Source of the DNA: Clostridia bacterium
GTDB taxonomy: Bacteria > Bacillota > Clostridia > Lachnospirales > Lachnospiraceae
Direction of reading: 5' to 3'
Assembly: GCA_910574255.1 (NCBI GenBank)
Contig: CAJTAK010000004.1
Coordinates: 308,515 to 372,514 of the forward strand
Length of the DNA stretch: 64,000 nucleotides
Every line of letters starts with the position of its first letter. Position 1 is the first letter of the stretch. The position numbers were made by a program, and so were the translations under genes. The notes under the pieces are model-generated. The model was not told the origin of the DNA and made no database searches. It was given only the letters and a program-made list of their open reading frames with translations. Shown here in pieces: positions 1 through 8,244 of this stretch.

Positions 1-2558
1 CAGATTCGGCCATTCTTATTTACAATCTCTATCTGATAGGTTCTGGATACGCTGGTTCGGGCTATCTCATACATCTGGTTCTTAAGTTCCTCTGCTTGCG
101 CTTTCCATGCTGCATAAGCAATATCCACATCCTCCTGTGTTGCGCTCCGTTCACCTAAAGTGGCTTTTCCCAAAACACTGCGGTATTCCGCAGAGCATTC
201 CTGCCACTTCTGATTCAGCCCCTCTATCTCCTTTGCAGCAACCTGCCCCCAATTCCAGTCGCAAGCGGCCAAGTTCACTCCCTGTTCCAATGCTTCCCCT
301 GTGAATTCTCCTATGGGAACATTATCCATATAAACTGTATACTTCTCACTGCTTTCCAGCCCTGTTACCTGAAGATTTTCCTGACTGATCCGGTTCATGA
401 TATCAAAATCCGCATCTGTCTGGGCAACTTCGCTGGAAATAGCCATAGGAAGACTGTAGGGATGGTATGCAAAGCTTACATAATCTCCCCTCCCTCTCCA
501 TTTTACCCTGCTCACCTTCGCATTGTCTGTCTGTACATCTCCTTTATCCAGAATCCGAACATCTGCCACTTCTTTTCCGGCTCCCTGCTGATATAAAAAG
601 AAGAAGCCTGCCAGAATGCTTCCCTCTGCCTTTGGATGTATATTGTCATCCACAGTCAGGGTATCATCTGCATCCTTTTCCTGAAAAAGCTTTGTGGCCC
701 GCAGCATAGGGGTGTGAAGATCCACATAATGTGTTCCAAGTTCCCGGGATAGCTGCTTAAGCTTTACGGTATATTCCAAAAGGATATTATCTACCGTCTC
801 TTTCATCTCGCCATTTTCTTTGTAATTAGAACTTCTGGTTTGATCGTAGGGTGTAGGCGCTGCCAGAATCACATCCTCATTCTCGATTCCTCTGGCATTC
901 AGCATCTCTGTTAATTTCCGTATATTCTGAATATATGTCTCTGTATCGCCTCCATCCTGAGCTTCGTTCATGCCAAACATAATCACAGCCTTTGTAATCC
1001 CGTCCAAGGCAGCATCATAAATTCCGCTTTCCCCATTGTAAAGCTCCAAAGCATGCTTTGCCGTATAATAACCAGTGCCGAGATTTCGAAGCTCCAACTC
1101 CCAATGGGGATAACGTGTAATATAATACTGATGCAAAAACTCAGGATAACTGATTCCGCTGTAGCTCACCTGGGTAATACTGTCACCCAAAAAACCTACT
1201 ACATCACCGTCTTCAAAAAGAAATTCCTCGGCCGGCATAGACTCCTGATCTAATATTTCCTTAGAGAATCCTTTTTCAACAATACTCACTATATAATCCT
1301 GATCCGCTGCAGTCTGTACTTTTTCATGTATTTTTTCCCGCAACGCTCTATCTGCTTTCTGCCAATTCTTCCATGTTTCCTGAAGCTGTGCCCATGCTTC
1401 CTCAGTGTCTGTTTCCGCCGCTGTATATACAGCACTTCGATATTCCGCTGCAAGCTTGTGGCGCACCCGGCTTTTTTCATCTATCTCAACTGCAAGCTTC
1501 CGTAAAGGGTTTTCCGCCAGCACAGCCAAATTAATTCCTTCTAGCAATTCCTGGCCTGTAAAGTCCCCCAAGACATTGTCACCTATGGTCAATTCATAAG
1601 AAACTTCTTCGGAAAAGCCTTCCACATAAAGTACTTCTTTTCCAATTGCTTCTGCTGATGGAATCAGCCCCGTAAGCTCCTGAAACTCGTCTGCCGTAAA
1701 CATCGGCAGACACTCCGGCTTCCAGCTCAGGCGCACGCCCTGTTCATTTCGGTAAAAATCCTCCAGTATTTCCACTGGCACTTCCGGAATCAAAAGCTCC
1801 GGCAGTTCCTCCACTGCCCCCTGAGCCTGAAGAATATAGTAAGCCATCACCATTTGACCAACTGCCTCCGGGTGAATGCAATCACCTATGGTCAGAGTAT
1901 TTTTTCCGTCCTCTTTCTGAAGCTCTACTGACAATTCTTTCATAGGTGTATGAAGATCTGCATAACAGACCTTCCACTCTTCTGCTTTTACCTCCAGCTG
2001 TTCTGTAAATGCAGTCAGCCTGTCATCACTTCTCTGATAAGGATAGCCGTTTTTATCATAATTAAGCGCACATGTCTGATCGTAGGGTGTCGGTGCAAGA
2101 ATCAGTATATCCTCACCCTTCAGTCCATCTGCTTTTAAGCGTTCAATCAATTTCTCCATATCAGCAATATATGCTTCTACAGAGATCTCCTGTATTGCTT
2201 CATTCATTCCCAAAAGAATGACTGCCTGATTAAGCCCCTGAAACGCCGGATCTCTGTCATAGATATCCAGCACATCCTGGACGGTACAGCTCGCCGTTCC
2301 CAGATTACGAAATTCAATCTCTCTGTTGGGAAAACGACTCAGATAGTACTGATAAAGGAATTCCATATAATTAATACTCGTATACTCCGCATGGGTTATG
2401 CTGTCACCAATAAATCCTACCACATCCCCATCCTCAAAAAATGATTCCTCTGCTTTTATCTCATCGTTATTTTTTTCTCCAGCTGCAAAAATCTCTTTTT
2501 TTGAGCAGAGAAAAAGGATACATGCCAAGGCAAAACCATATGCCTTCCATTTTTTCAT
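1..2558 (-). CDS. Tandem-domain SGNH/GDSL hydrolase, secreted (3' end outside window)
   Basis: An open frame runs from an ATG at 2558 (GGAG ribosome site just upstream) off the left edge, giving about 852 codons without a stop. A hydrophobic N-terminus (residues 5-25) looks like a signal peptide. Two SGNH esterase domains follow, about 407 residues apart: the first has the nucleophile motif GDSIT near residue 53, an NLGT block, GMNEA, and DCIHP near residue 226-230; the second has GDSIT near residue 460, NLGT, GMNEA and DNIHP. Both copies therefore keep the Ser and the Asp-x-x-His of the catalytic triad. Helical linker segments rich in charged residues follow each domain. SGNH enzymes remove acyl groups from glycans, lipids or peptides; the substrate here is unknown, though the sugar-uptake operon just upstream suggests carbohydrate O-deacylation (inference). 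Confidence 0.85.
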   Translation of the reverse strand, partial: MKKWKAYGFALACILFLCSKKEIFAAGEKNNDEIKAEESFFEDGDVVGFIGDSITHAEYTSINYMEFLYQYYLSRFPNREIEFRNLGTASCTVQDVLDIYDRDPAFQGLNQAVILLGMNEAIQEISVEAYIADMEKLIERLKADGLKGEDILILAPTPYDQTCALNYDKNGYPYQRSDDRLTAFTEQLEVKAEEWKVCYADLHTPMKELSVELQKEDGKNTLTIGDCIHPEAVGQMVMAYYILQAQGAVEELPELLIPEVPVEILEDFYRNEQGVRLSWKPECLPMFTADEFQELTGLIPSAEAIGKEVLYVEGFSEEVSYELTIGDNVLGDFTGQELLEGINLAVLAENPLRKLAVEIDEKSRVRHKLAAEYRSAVYTAAETDTEEAWAQLQETWKNWQKADRALREKIHEKVQTAADQDYIVSIVEKGFSKEILDQESMPAEEFLFEDGDVVGFLGDSITQVSYSGISYPEFLHQYYITRYPHWELELRNLGTGYYTAKHALELYNGESGIYDAALDGITKAVIMFGMNEAQDGGDTETYIQNIRKLTEMLNARGIENEDVILAAPTPYDQTRSSNYKENGEMKETVDNILLEYTVKLKQLSRELGTHYVDLHTPMLRATKLFQEKDADDTLTVDDNIHPKAEGSILAGFFFLYQQGAGKEVADVRILDKGDVQTDNAKVSRVKWRGRGDYVSFAYHPYSLPMAISSEVAQTDADFDIMNRISQENLQVTGLESSEKYTVYMDNVPIGEFTGEALEQGVNLAACDWNWGQVAAKEIEGLNQKWQECSAEYRSVLGKATLGERSATQEDVDIAYAAWKAQAEELKNQMYEIARTSVSRTYQIEIVNKNGRI

Positions 2559-2654
2559 AAAGCTCCTCTCTTTTATTCATAACCACCCTCACCTTTGTCT
2601 GAAAACATCTCCCCTTTCCATCGCTTTACATAACTTTTAATGTTTTTCAGTATA

Positions 2655-2692
2655 ACGAAAAAAGGGATATGCCGCAAGGCATATCCCAAAAA
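2655..2692 (-). terminator. Rho-independent terminator after fucU
   Basis: A perfect 10-bp inverted repeat, GGGATATGCC and GGCATATCCC at 2664-2687 with a four-base loop, is followed on the minus strand by a run of six T. It lies 50 nt after the fucU stop and separates the sugar operon from the SGNH esterase gene. Confidence 0.85.
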
Positions 2693-2740
2693 GATCAGAA
2701 ATCTTAAGAATCTAATCCGTTTTTGTTAAGATTTTTTCGA

Positions 2741-3181
2741 TTATTCTACTACAACTCCCTTTTGAAGCATAATGTTGGCGTACAGCGCTTTCTCACTGGT
2801 AGCAATAATAGCATATGCTGTCTTTGCCTCATCATAGAATGCAAATCGCTCAATATTGCCTACACAAGCTGCCCCACGCTTATCATACTTCGCAATAATA
2901 TCCTTATATGTATCCCAGATAGGTGTCTCCACATCATCTCCAGGCACTACCTCCATCAAGTTTACCGGCTTTTCTACATAAGTGTCTAATGGGAAAAGCT
3001 TTAAGACAGCATCCAAAAGTTCCGGTACGCCATGACCGTCACAGCGAATCACAATGGCATCCTTTCCCATAGATTCTGCCGGGAAATTGCCATCTGAGAT
3101 CACCAGCCGATCTCCATGCCCCATCTCGCACAAAACCATCAAAAGCTCCGGTGATAAAATTTGCGGAATTCCTTTTAGCAT
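2741..3181 (-). CDS. fucU: RbsD/FucU family sugar mutarotase, probably L-fucose mutarotase
   Basis: A 146-residue protein of the RbsD/FucU fold, the usual length for FucU (about 140). The N-terminal block LSPELLMVLCEMGHGDRLVISD holds the conserved GHGD region, and the C-terminal part (RFAFYDEAKTAYAII, then YANIMLQKGV) matches the FucU pattern better than RbsD. Such enzymes interconvert alpha and beta anomers of imported fucose or ribose so that the isomerase can use them; they act as cytosolic oligomers. It is the last gene of the transporter operon, with GGAGG 7 nt before the ATG, and is followed by a terminator. Its presence suggests the transporter takes up a hexose or deoxyhexose such as fucose, but isomerase, kinase and aldolase genes are not in this window. 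Confidence 0.8.
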   Translation of the reverse strand: MLKGIPQILSPELLMVLCEMGHGDRLVISDGNFPAESMGKDAIVIRCDGHGVPELLDAVLKLFPLDTYVEKPVNLMEVVPGDDVETPIWDTYKDIIAKYDKRGAACVGNIERFAFYDEAKTAYAIIATSEKALYANIMLQKGVVVE

Positions 3182-3245
3182 AAATATACCTCCATATTAT
3201 TATATTTTCAAGCAGTCCCTTTGTGCTGCCTGTATAGTACGAAGA

Positions 3246-3271
3246 AAGGGCACACCGCAAGGTGTACCCCC
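3246..3271 (-). terminator. Intercistronic hairpin between binding-protein gene and fucU
   Basis: Nine-base arms (3248-3256 and 3261-3269) pair with one G-U and the same four-base loop as the hairpin downstream of fucU. The T tract after it is poor (CTTTCTTC), so it may act as a partial terminator or as a 3' stabiliser of the binding-protein message, which usually must be the most abundant cistron. Confidence 0.5.
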
Positions 3272-3288
3272 TCTTCTACAAACTCTCT

Positions 3289-4443
3289 TTATTTGCCGTA
3301 AAGGTTATCCCAGATTGCAGGATCCTCAATGTTCTCAGCGGTGTACCACTGGCATCCGGTGTCAATGTCTGCCACTGACTCGCCATTTGCTGCTGCATAC
3401 AGGCTTTCAACAAGCTTCTCGCCCATCTGTACAGGAGCCTGAGTAATAGCGCCAAGAAGAACTCCGTTCTTTACAGCTTCAATCTGAGCTGCACCAGAGT
3501 CGAATCCGGCTGCAACAACCTGATCTGCACCAGTTCCGATCTCGCTGTGATTCTCAGCTGCGGAAACGATAGCATTTGCAGAGTGCTCATTGGAACCGTA
3601 CAGTGCAAGGATTCCGTCCTCACCAAGGAGAGAGTTAACGTCTGCAAGAGATGCATCGGAAGTAACCTGTGCAGGAACACGAACGTCGATAATAACATTT
3701 GCGCCATCAGTCTTCTCACACTTGGAATCGCTGATGTACTTCTCATTACCAACAACGGTTGCCGTATGTCCGTCAGCTACTGCCAACTCAGCAAACTTGT
3801 CAATAAAGCCAAGACCTCTGTTTACAACGGACTCGGAAGTAGCATCCTGAGCTACAACGCCGATACGAACAGTGCCATCGATACGATCTTTAACAGCCTT
3901 GTAAACTTCCTCTGCCGCTACGGCACCTGCTGCATAGTTATCTGTGGAGCAGTTTGCCAATACGGATCCTTCCGGAGCACCTGGAACACCAGAGTCAAAT
4001 CCGATTACCGGAATGCCCTTGTCGAGACATGTCTGAAGCTGGCCCTTTACGGACTCTGTATCCAGTGCAGCCAGACCGATTGCGGTTGGGTTTGCATTCA
4101 GAGCGTTCTCCAGCTGCTGTACCTGCTGGTCAATGTTGGACTCACTGTCCGGACCTACGAAGTTAACAGTTACACCAAGCTCTGCTGCCTTGCTCTCAAC
4201 ACCCTGCTTAACTGCCTGCCAGTACTCATGCTGTAATCCCTTGGATACGATCTCAAAAGACATGCTGCCTGCATCTGCTGCAGGTGTATCTGTGGGCTCA
4301 TCACTCTCTGCGGGTGCCTCGGTCTCTGCCGGAGCTTCTGTCTCTGCAGGTGCTGCAGGATCCTCAGCCTTGCCGCCACAGCCGCTTAACAGGGTTGCTA
4401 CCATTGCTACGGAGAGCAATGCTGCTAAAACTTTCTTTTTCAT
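3289..4443 (-). CDS. Sugar ABC transporter substrate-binding lipoprotein (RbsB/XylF type)
   Basis: A 384-residue lipoprotein. Residues 1-22 form a type II signal ending in the lipobox LLSGC, so Cys22 is expected to be lipidated, and a long Pro/Ala/Glu/Thr-rich tether follows before the periplasmic-binding-protein type I fold. Typical family features are visible: FVGPDSESNIDQQVQQLENAL, a GIPVIGFDSG hinge and VAAGFDSGAAQIEAVKNG near the C-terminus. It captures the sugar outside the membrane and delivers it to the two permeases. GGAGG lies 9 nt before the ATG. The gene lies between the second permease and fucU, as part of one operon. Which sugar it binds is not readable from sequence; fucose, ribose, xylose and galactofuranose are all possible for the family. 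Confidence 0.9.
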   Translation of the reverse strand: MKKKVLAALLSVAMVATLLSGCGGKAEDPAAPAETEAPAETEAPAESDEPTDTPAADAGSMSFEIVSKGLQHEYWQAVKQGVESKAAELGVTVNFVGPDSESNIDQQVQQLENALNANPTAIGLAALDTESVKGQLQTCLDKGIPVIGFDSGVPGAPEGSVLANCSTDNYAAGAVAAEEVYKAVKDRIDGTVRIGVVAQDATSESVVNRGLGFIDKFAELAVADGHTATVVGNEKYISDSKCEKTDGANVIIDVRVPAQVTSDASLADVNSLLGEDGILALYGSNEHSANAIVSAAENHSEIGTGADQVVAAGFDSGAAQIEAVKNGVLLGAITQAPVQMGEKLVESLYAAANGESVADIDTGCQWYTAENIEDPAIWDNLYGK

Positions 4444-4514
4444 GTTTTAAGTTCCTCCTTTTATTTTTCTCCTTTTTGGAGCATTTCTATGTAAACTGCT
4501 TATGCAGTAAACAC

Positions 4515-5516
4515 CTATGCAAGTTTCTTATTCTTCAATACATCAATATAAACGGCTATAATCAATACCAGACCGATAATAATCTGCTGCCAATTTGCCT
4601 GGAGTCCTATCATGGGTAATCCGGTCTGCAATACGGACATCAGGAACACACCGATAATAGTCCCCGATATGGTTCCCGCACCTCCGCTCATGGAGGTTCC
4701 TCCAATGATGGCTCCGCCGATGGCATTCAACTCGATTCCGCCGCCGCCGCCGGGTATCATAGACTGGAATGCGGAACTATAAGCCAAAGCCGCCAGTCCG
4801 GTAAAAACTCCGGAGATAATATAAGCCAATGTCTGATACTTTGCCACATTCACACCGGAAAGTCTCGTAGCTTCTTTATTGCTTCCAATAGCGATGATAT
4901 AGCGCCCCGGCCTGGTCTTGTTCAAGAAGATACTCATAACAACTGCCAGAATCAGCACCCATAAGAATCCTATGGGAACTTTTGTTCCGCCCATATCCAT
5001 CTTAAAGATCTTACGGGTCCAGCCATTGGGCGAACTGGATGACGGCCAGGTAACACTTGCATTGCTGGTCACGATGGCTCCCATGCCTCTCACAATCATC
5101 ATGGTACAAAGTGTTGCCAGGAAAGGAGCATGGCCACCCTTGGAAACGATCAGGCCGTTTATGGTTCCCACCAGCAGGCCACACAGCACTGTTACGATGA
5201 TTCCCACAATAACCGGCATGTTTTTCTGAGTAATCAGATAACCTCCCACCAATGCATAACAAAACATTCCTGTTCCAATGGAAAGGTCTACACCGCCGGT
5301 AATCAGGCAGAACGTAACTCCAATCCCCAGAAAAGCCAGATAATAGGTACAGTCCATAATACTCAAAAGTGTTGAATACTGGCGGAATGCGGAGCTTGCG
5401 GTGCTAAAGAAGATAAGCATGGCAAGCAGCACGAGTACAACTACAATCTTCTGTACCCCGATGGCCCTTACAAGCGGATTGTCTGTAAAAGCATTTCCTT
5501 TTTTCTTCTCTGTCAT
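4515..5516 (-). CDS. Sugar ABC transporter permease (RbsC/YjfF type), second subunit
   Basis: A polytopic membrane protein of about 333 residues with the BPD_transp_2 signature: an N-terminal block ending in FCLITGGVDLSIGTG, then GLLVGTINGLIVSKG and the ATPase-contact region IAIGSNKEATRLSGVN. The start was set at ATG 5516, because GGAGGGGAG lies 6-7 nt before it; a longer frame beginning at 5633 would overlap the ATPase gene and lacks a ribosome site. It is a partner of the other permease at 7042-8043, which is equally long but clearly different, so the channel is probably a heterodimer as in YtfT/YjfF or LsrC/LsrD rather than the RbsC homodimer. Confidence 0.88.
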   Translation of the reverse strand: MTEKKKGNAFTDNPLVRAIGVQKIVVVLVLLAMLIFFSTASSAFRQYSTLLSIMDCTYYLAFLGIGVTFCLITGGVDLSIGTGMFCYALVGGYLITQKNMPVIVGIIVTVLCGLLVGTINGLIVSKGGHAPFLATLCTMMIVRGMGAIVTSNASVTWPSSSSPNGWTRKIFKMDMGGTKVPIGFLWVLILAVVMSIFLNKTRPGRYIIAIGSNKEATRLSGVNVAKYQTLAYIISGVFTGLAALAYSSAFQSMIPGGGGGIELNAIGGAIIGGTSMSGGAGTISGTIIGVFLMSVLQTGLPMIGLQANWQQIIIGLVLIIAVYIDVLKNKKLA

Positions 5517-5529
5517 GATTTCTCCCCTC

Positions 5530-7023
5530 CTAATCCCTAAGCGTCGCCGCATGCATGATTCGTTCCTGCGTAGCCTCTGAAATATCCAGCTCACCGGTTT
5601 TTCTGCCCTCACACATAACCACGATCCGGTCACTCATTCGCAAAATCTCCGTCATCTCTGATGAAATCATGATAACAGACTTGCCCTGAGCCACCAGTTC
5701 ATTCATCAACTGATAAATCTCGCTCTTGGCTCCTACGTCAATACCCCGGGTAGGTTCATCGAAAATCAGAATATCACAGTTCCTTACCAGCCATTTGGCA
5801 ATAACCACTTTCTGCTGATTTCCTCCGGAAAGATTCACTACTAGTTGATCTACGCCAGGTGTCTTTGTCTTAAGTGTCTCTACATACTGCTGAGCCACCT
5901 GATTTTCTTTCTTCTTATCAATAAAGGCACCTTTCATAAAATTCTCAAGACTGGCCATGGTAGAATTCTCTGCGATTGTTTTTGCCACTACAATTCCATA
6001 TCGTTTTCTATCCTCTGACAGATAGCCAATGCCACATTTTACCGCATCCTGGGGAGTCTTTATGTCTACTTTTTGTCCGTTTACATAAATATCTCCGCTT
6101 TCCTTGGGATCTGCTCCAAACAAAGCCCTTGCCGTCTCGGTTCTGCCTGCTCCCATCAATCCGGAAAAACCTAAGATTTCTCCTTTTCTCAGTTCAAAAC
6201 TTACATCCCGAACCATCCTGCCTGCATTCAGGTGCTCTACCTTTAGTACAATAGGCGCATCCTTGGGAACGGCGCTCTCTGTCTTGGGATCCTCATAAAT
6301 TACACGGCCTACCATCATATTGATGATATCATCCTTGGTGGAATCCTTCGTAATCAGGGTTCCTACGTAACCGCCGTCACGCATAACCGTTACCCGATCC
6401 GTAATGACTTTAATCTCGTCCATACGATGGGAAATATATACGATACCCATCTGCTTATCCCGCAGATCCCGGATAATCTTGAATAACTCTTCAATCTCTG
6501 CCTCTGTCAATGCCGCAGAGGGCTCATCAAAAATAATAACCTTCGCCTCGTGGGAGATAGCCTTTGCAATCTCGCACATCTGCTGCTTTCCGACCGTCAG
6601 ACGGCTCATGGTTTCTTTCGGATCTATATCAATGCCAAGCTGATCAAAAAGCTTTTTTGCTTCTTCATTCATTTTCTTGTCATCAATGAGTTTGCCGTTC
6701 ATAATCTCCCGGCCGATAAAGATGTTCTGAGCCACTGTCAGGTGTCCCATCATATTCAGCTCCTGATGCACAATCACAATTCCCGCATCCTGAGCCTCTC
6801 TCGGGTTGGAAAACTCCATTTCCCTTCCCTCATAGGTAATCGTACCCTCGTCCTTGGTGTAAATGCCGGTCAGCACTTTCATAAGAGTTGACTTTCCGGC
6901 TCCATTCTCGCCCATCAGCGCATGTACTTCGCCTTTTCTGACCTCCAGGTCCACATGATCCAGTGCATGTACTCCGGGGAACGATTTATCGATGCCTTTC
7001 ATGGTTAAAATTACGTCGCCCAT
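5530..7023 (-). CDS. Sugar ABC transporter ATP-binding protein (RbsA/MglA type)
   Basis: A 497-residue fused double ABC ATPase that powers sugar import through the flanking permeases. The first half has Walker A GENGAGKST (about residues 39-47), a signature-like LTVGKQQM and Walker B VIIFDEPSAAL. The second half has the degenerate Walker A GLMGAGRTE, the signature LSGGNQQK and Walker B ILIFDEPTRGID. A degenerate C-terminal Walker A is normal for CUT2 transporters. It starts at 7023 with GGGGAGG upstream, ends 14 nt before the second permease start, and lies 18 nt after the first permease, so translation is probably coupled along the operon. Confidence 0.92.
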   Translation of the reverse strand: MGDVILTMKGIDKSFPGVHALDHVDLEVRKGEVHALMGENGAGKSTLMKVLTGIYTKDEGTITYEGREMEFSNPREAQDAGIVIVHQELNMMGHLTVAQNIFIGREIMNGKLIDDKKMNEEAKKLFDQLGIDIDPKETMSRLTVGKQQMCEIAKAISHEAKVIIFDEPSAALTEAEIEELFKIIRDLRDKQMGIVYISHRMDEIKVITDRVTVMRDGGYVGTLITKDSTKDDIINMMVGRVIYEDPKTESAVPKDAPIVLKVEHLNAGRMVRDVSFELRKGEILGFSGLMGAGRTETARALFGADPKESGDIYVNGQKVDIKTPQDAVKCGIGYLSEDRKRYGIVVAKTIAENSTMASLENFMKGAFIDKKKENQVAQQYVETLKTKTPGVDQLVVNLSGGNQQKVVIAKWLVRNCDILIFDEPTRGIDVGAKSEIYQLMNELVAQGKSVIMISSEMTEILRMSDRIVVMCEGRKTGELDISEATQERIMHAATLRD

Positions 7024-7041
7024 TTTTCCTCCCCCTCTCGC

Positions 7042-8043
7042 CTAATTGCGTCTGCTTCTGCTGCGCAGGTCTGCATATACTACCGTCAGAACGATAAGTC
7101 CGGTAATTATGTACTGGTAATTGATCTGGAAGCCCATGGCCATAATCCCCTCCTGCAGAAGTGCAATAATCAGTACTCCAATAAGAGTTCCTCCAATGGA
7201 AGCCACACCTCCGGTCATAGATGTTCCTCCCATTACGCATCCGGCAATAGCCTCGTTATTAAACGTATCACCAAGGCCCGGAAGAACCGTAGTGTTCTTA
7301 GCCACATAGAAGATAGCCGCCATTCCAGCCAGTGTTCCGCAGATAATATATGCCAGCGTTTCCCACCGCTTGGTATTCACGCCGGACAGTCTTACGGCTT
7401 CCCGATTGCTGCCAATACAAAGGATATACCGCCCTGCCATGGTCTTATTCAAAATGACAGCACAGATAACGGCTGCCAGAAGCAGAATAAACAGTCCTGT
7501 GGGAATCTCCGTAGTTCCCACTTTCATGCCTACCAGGTTCCGGAACCAACCATTGGCATCTCCTGCCTGGGGCCAGCTTACGGACTGTGTCTTTGTAAAT
7601 ACGGATCCGATTCCTTTTGCAAGCATCATGCTTGCCATGGAAGTAATAAATGACGGCAGCCCCGCATAAGATACCAGAACGCCGTTAAGCACTCCAAAAG
7701 CCGTTCCTACAAGGATGCACAGAATCAGGCATATAATCAGCGGCCATCCCTTGGAAGTCAAAAGATATCCCGAGATCAGCGCCCCGCAGAACATCACCGG
7801 ACCAATTGAAAAATCAATTCCCCCCGTAGCAATAACAAAGGTTACTCCCAAAGATAAGAAGCCCATGAAATAAGCATACTTCAATAAGCTGACGATACGG
7901 GCAAAACTCACAAAGTTTGCATTTGCCTTTACCAGCGGTGTGATGAGTGCAAACAGGAGATACAGCAACACCATAACACACAACAGTACCAGCCTGTTAA
8001 ACCCAATCTTCTTTACGATTGCATTCTGTTTAATTTTTTCCAC
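7042..8043 (-). CDS. Sugar ABC transporter permease (RbsC type), first gene of operon
   Basis: A 333-residue inner-membrane permease of the BPD_transp_2 family. Visible family blocks are SLGVTFVIATGGIDFSIGPV, VGTAFGVLNGVLVSYAGLPSF, LCIGSNREAVRLSGVNTKRW and GGTSMTGGVASIGGTLIGV. The start codon is GTG at 8043 with GGAGGG 8-9 nt upstream; GTG is the only start that fits the ribosome site. It opens the transporter operon, about 65 nt behind a predicted promoter. It probably pairs with the permease at 4515-5516 to form a heterodimeric channel. Confidence 0.9.
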   Translation of the reverse strand: MEKIKQNAIVKKIGFNRLVLLCVMVLLYLLFALITPLVKANANFVSFARIVSLLKYAYFMGFLSLGVTFVIATGGIDFSIGPVMFCGALISGYLLTSKGWPLIICLILCILVGTAFGVLNGVLVSYAGLPSFITSMASMMLAKGIGSVFTKTQSVSWPQAGDANGWFRNLVGMKVGTTEIPTGLFILLLAAVICAVILNKTMAGRYILCIGSNREAVRLSGVNTKRWETLAYIICGTLAGMAAIFYVAKNTTVLPGLGDTFNNEAIAGCVMGGTSMTGGVASIGGTLIGVLIIALLQEGIMAMGFQINYQYIITGLIVLTVVYADLRSRSRRN

Positions 8044-8070
8044 CTTTTTCCCTCCAGTACCCCCGTAGAG

Positions 8071-8142
8071 AAGGCGACAAAATACGCCTTGTCTGCTCGT
8101 TGAATTTATGACTATTATATGTCCAAATTATGAATAAAGTAA
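8071..8142 (-). promoter_or_regulatory. Promoter and leader hairpin of the sugar transporter operon
   Basis: On the minus strand a perfect -10, TATAAT (8119-8114), is preceded after 17 nt by a poor -35, TTACTT (8142-8137). A good -10 with a poor -35 fits a promoter that needs an activator, and the YesN-type regulator encoded just upstream is the obvious candidate. In the leader, a six-base inverted repeat AAGGCG/CGCCTT (8071-8090) can form a small hairpin shortly before the GTG start. Confidence 0.45.
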
Positions 8143-8177
8143 TAGAAAATCCTTTTGGAATAGGTGAATATTTTACG

Positions 8178-8223
8178 AAAAAAAGTTCATCAATCTCTTT
8201 TGCTCAAGATTGATGAACTTTTT
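8178..8223 (-). terminator. Terminator after the sensor operon
   Basis: A long inverted repeat (8180-8196 with 8207-8223; core AAGTTCATCAATCT) is flanked by A and T runs on both sides, so it can terminate in both directions. On the minus strand it follows the sensor binding-protein gene by about 20 nt and separates the regulatory operon from the transporter operon. Confidence 0.85.
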
Positions 8224-8244
8224 CCCCGGTTTTAATTGGAAAAT

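Noticed and set aside
3547..4236. Long plus-strand open frame (229 codons) opposite the sugar-binding lipoprotein gene
   Set aside because: It is the reverse of a well-supported lipoprotein gene; the translation is Cys- and Leu-rich without any domain, and no ribosome site precedes it.
4515..5633. Longer permease frame starting at 5633
   Set aside because: It would overlap the ATPase gene by 104 nt with basic, non-family residues; ATG 5516 has a strong ribosome site.
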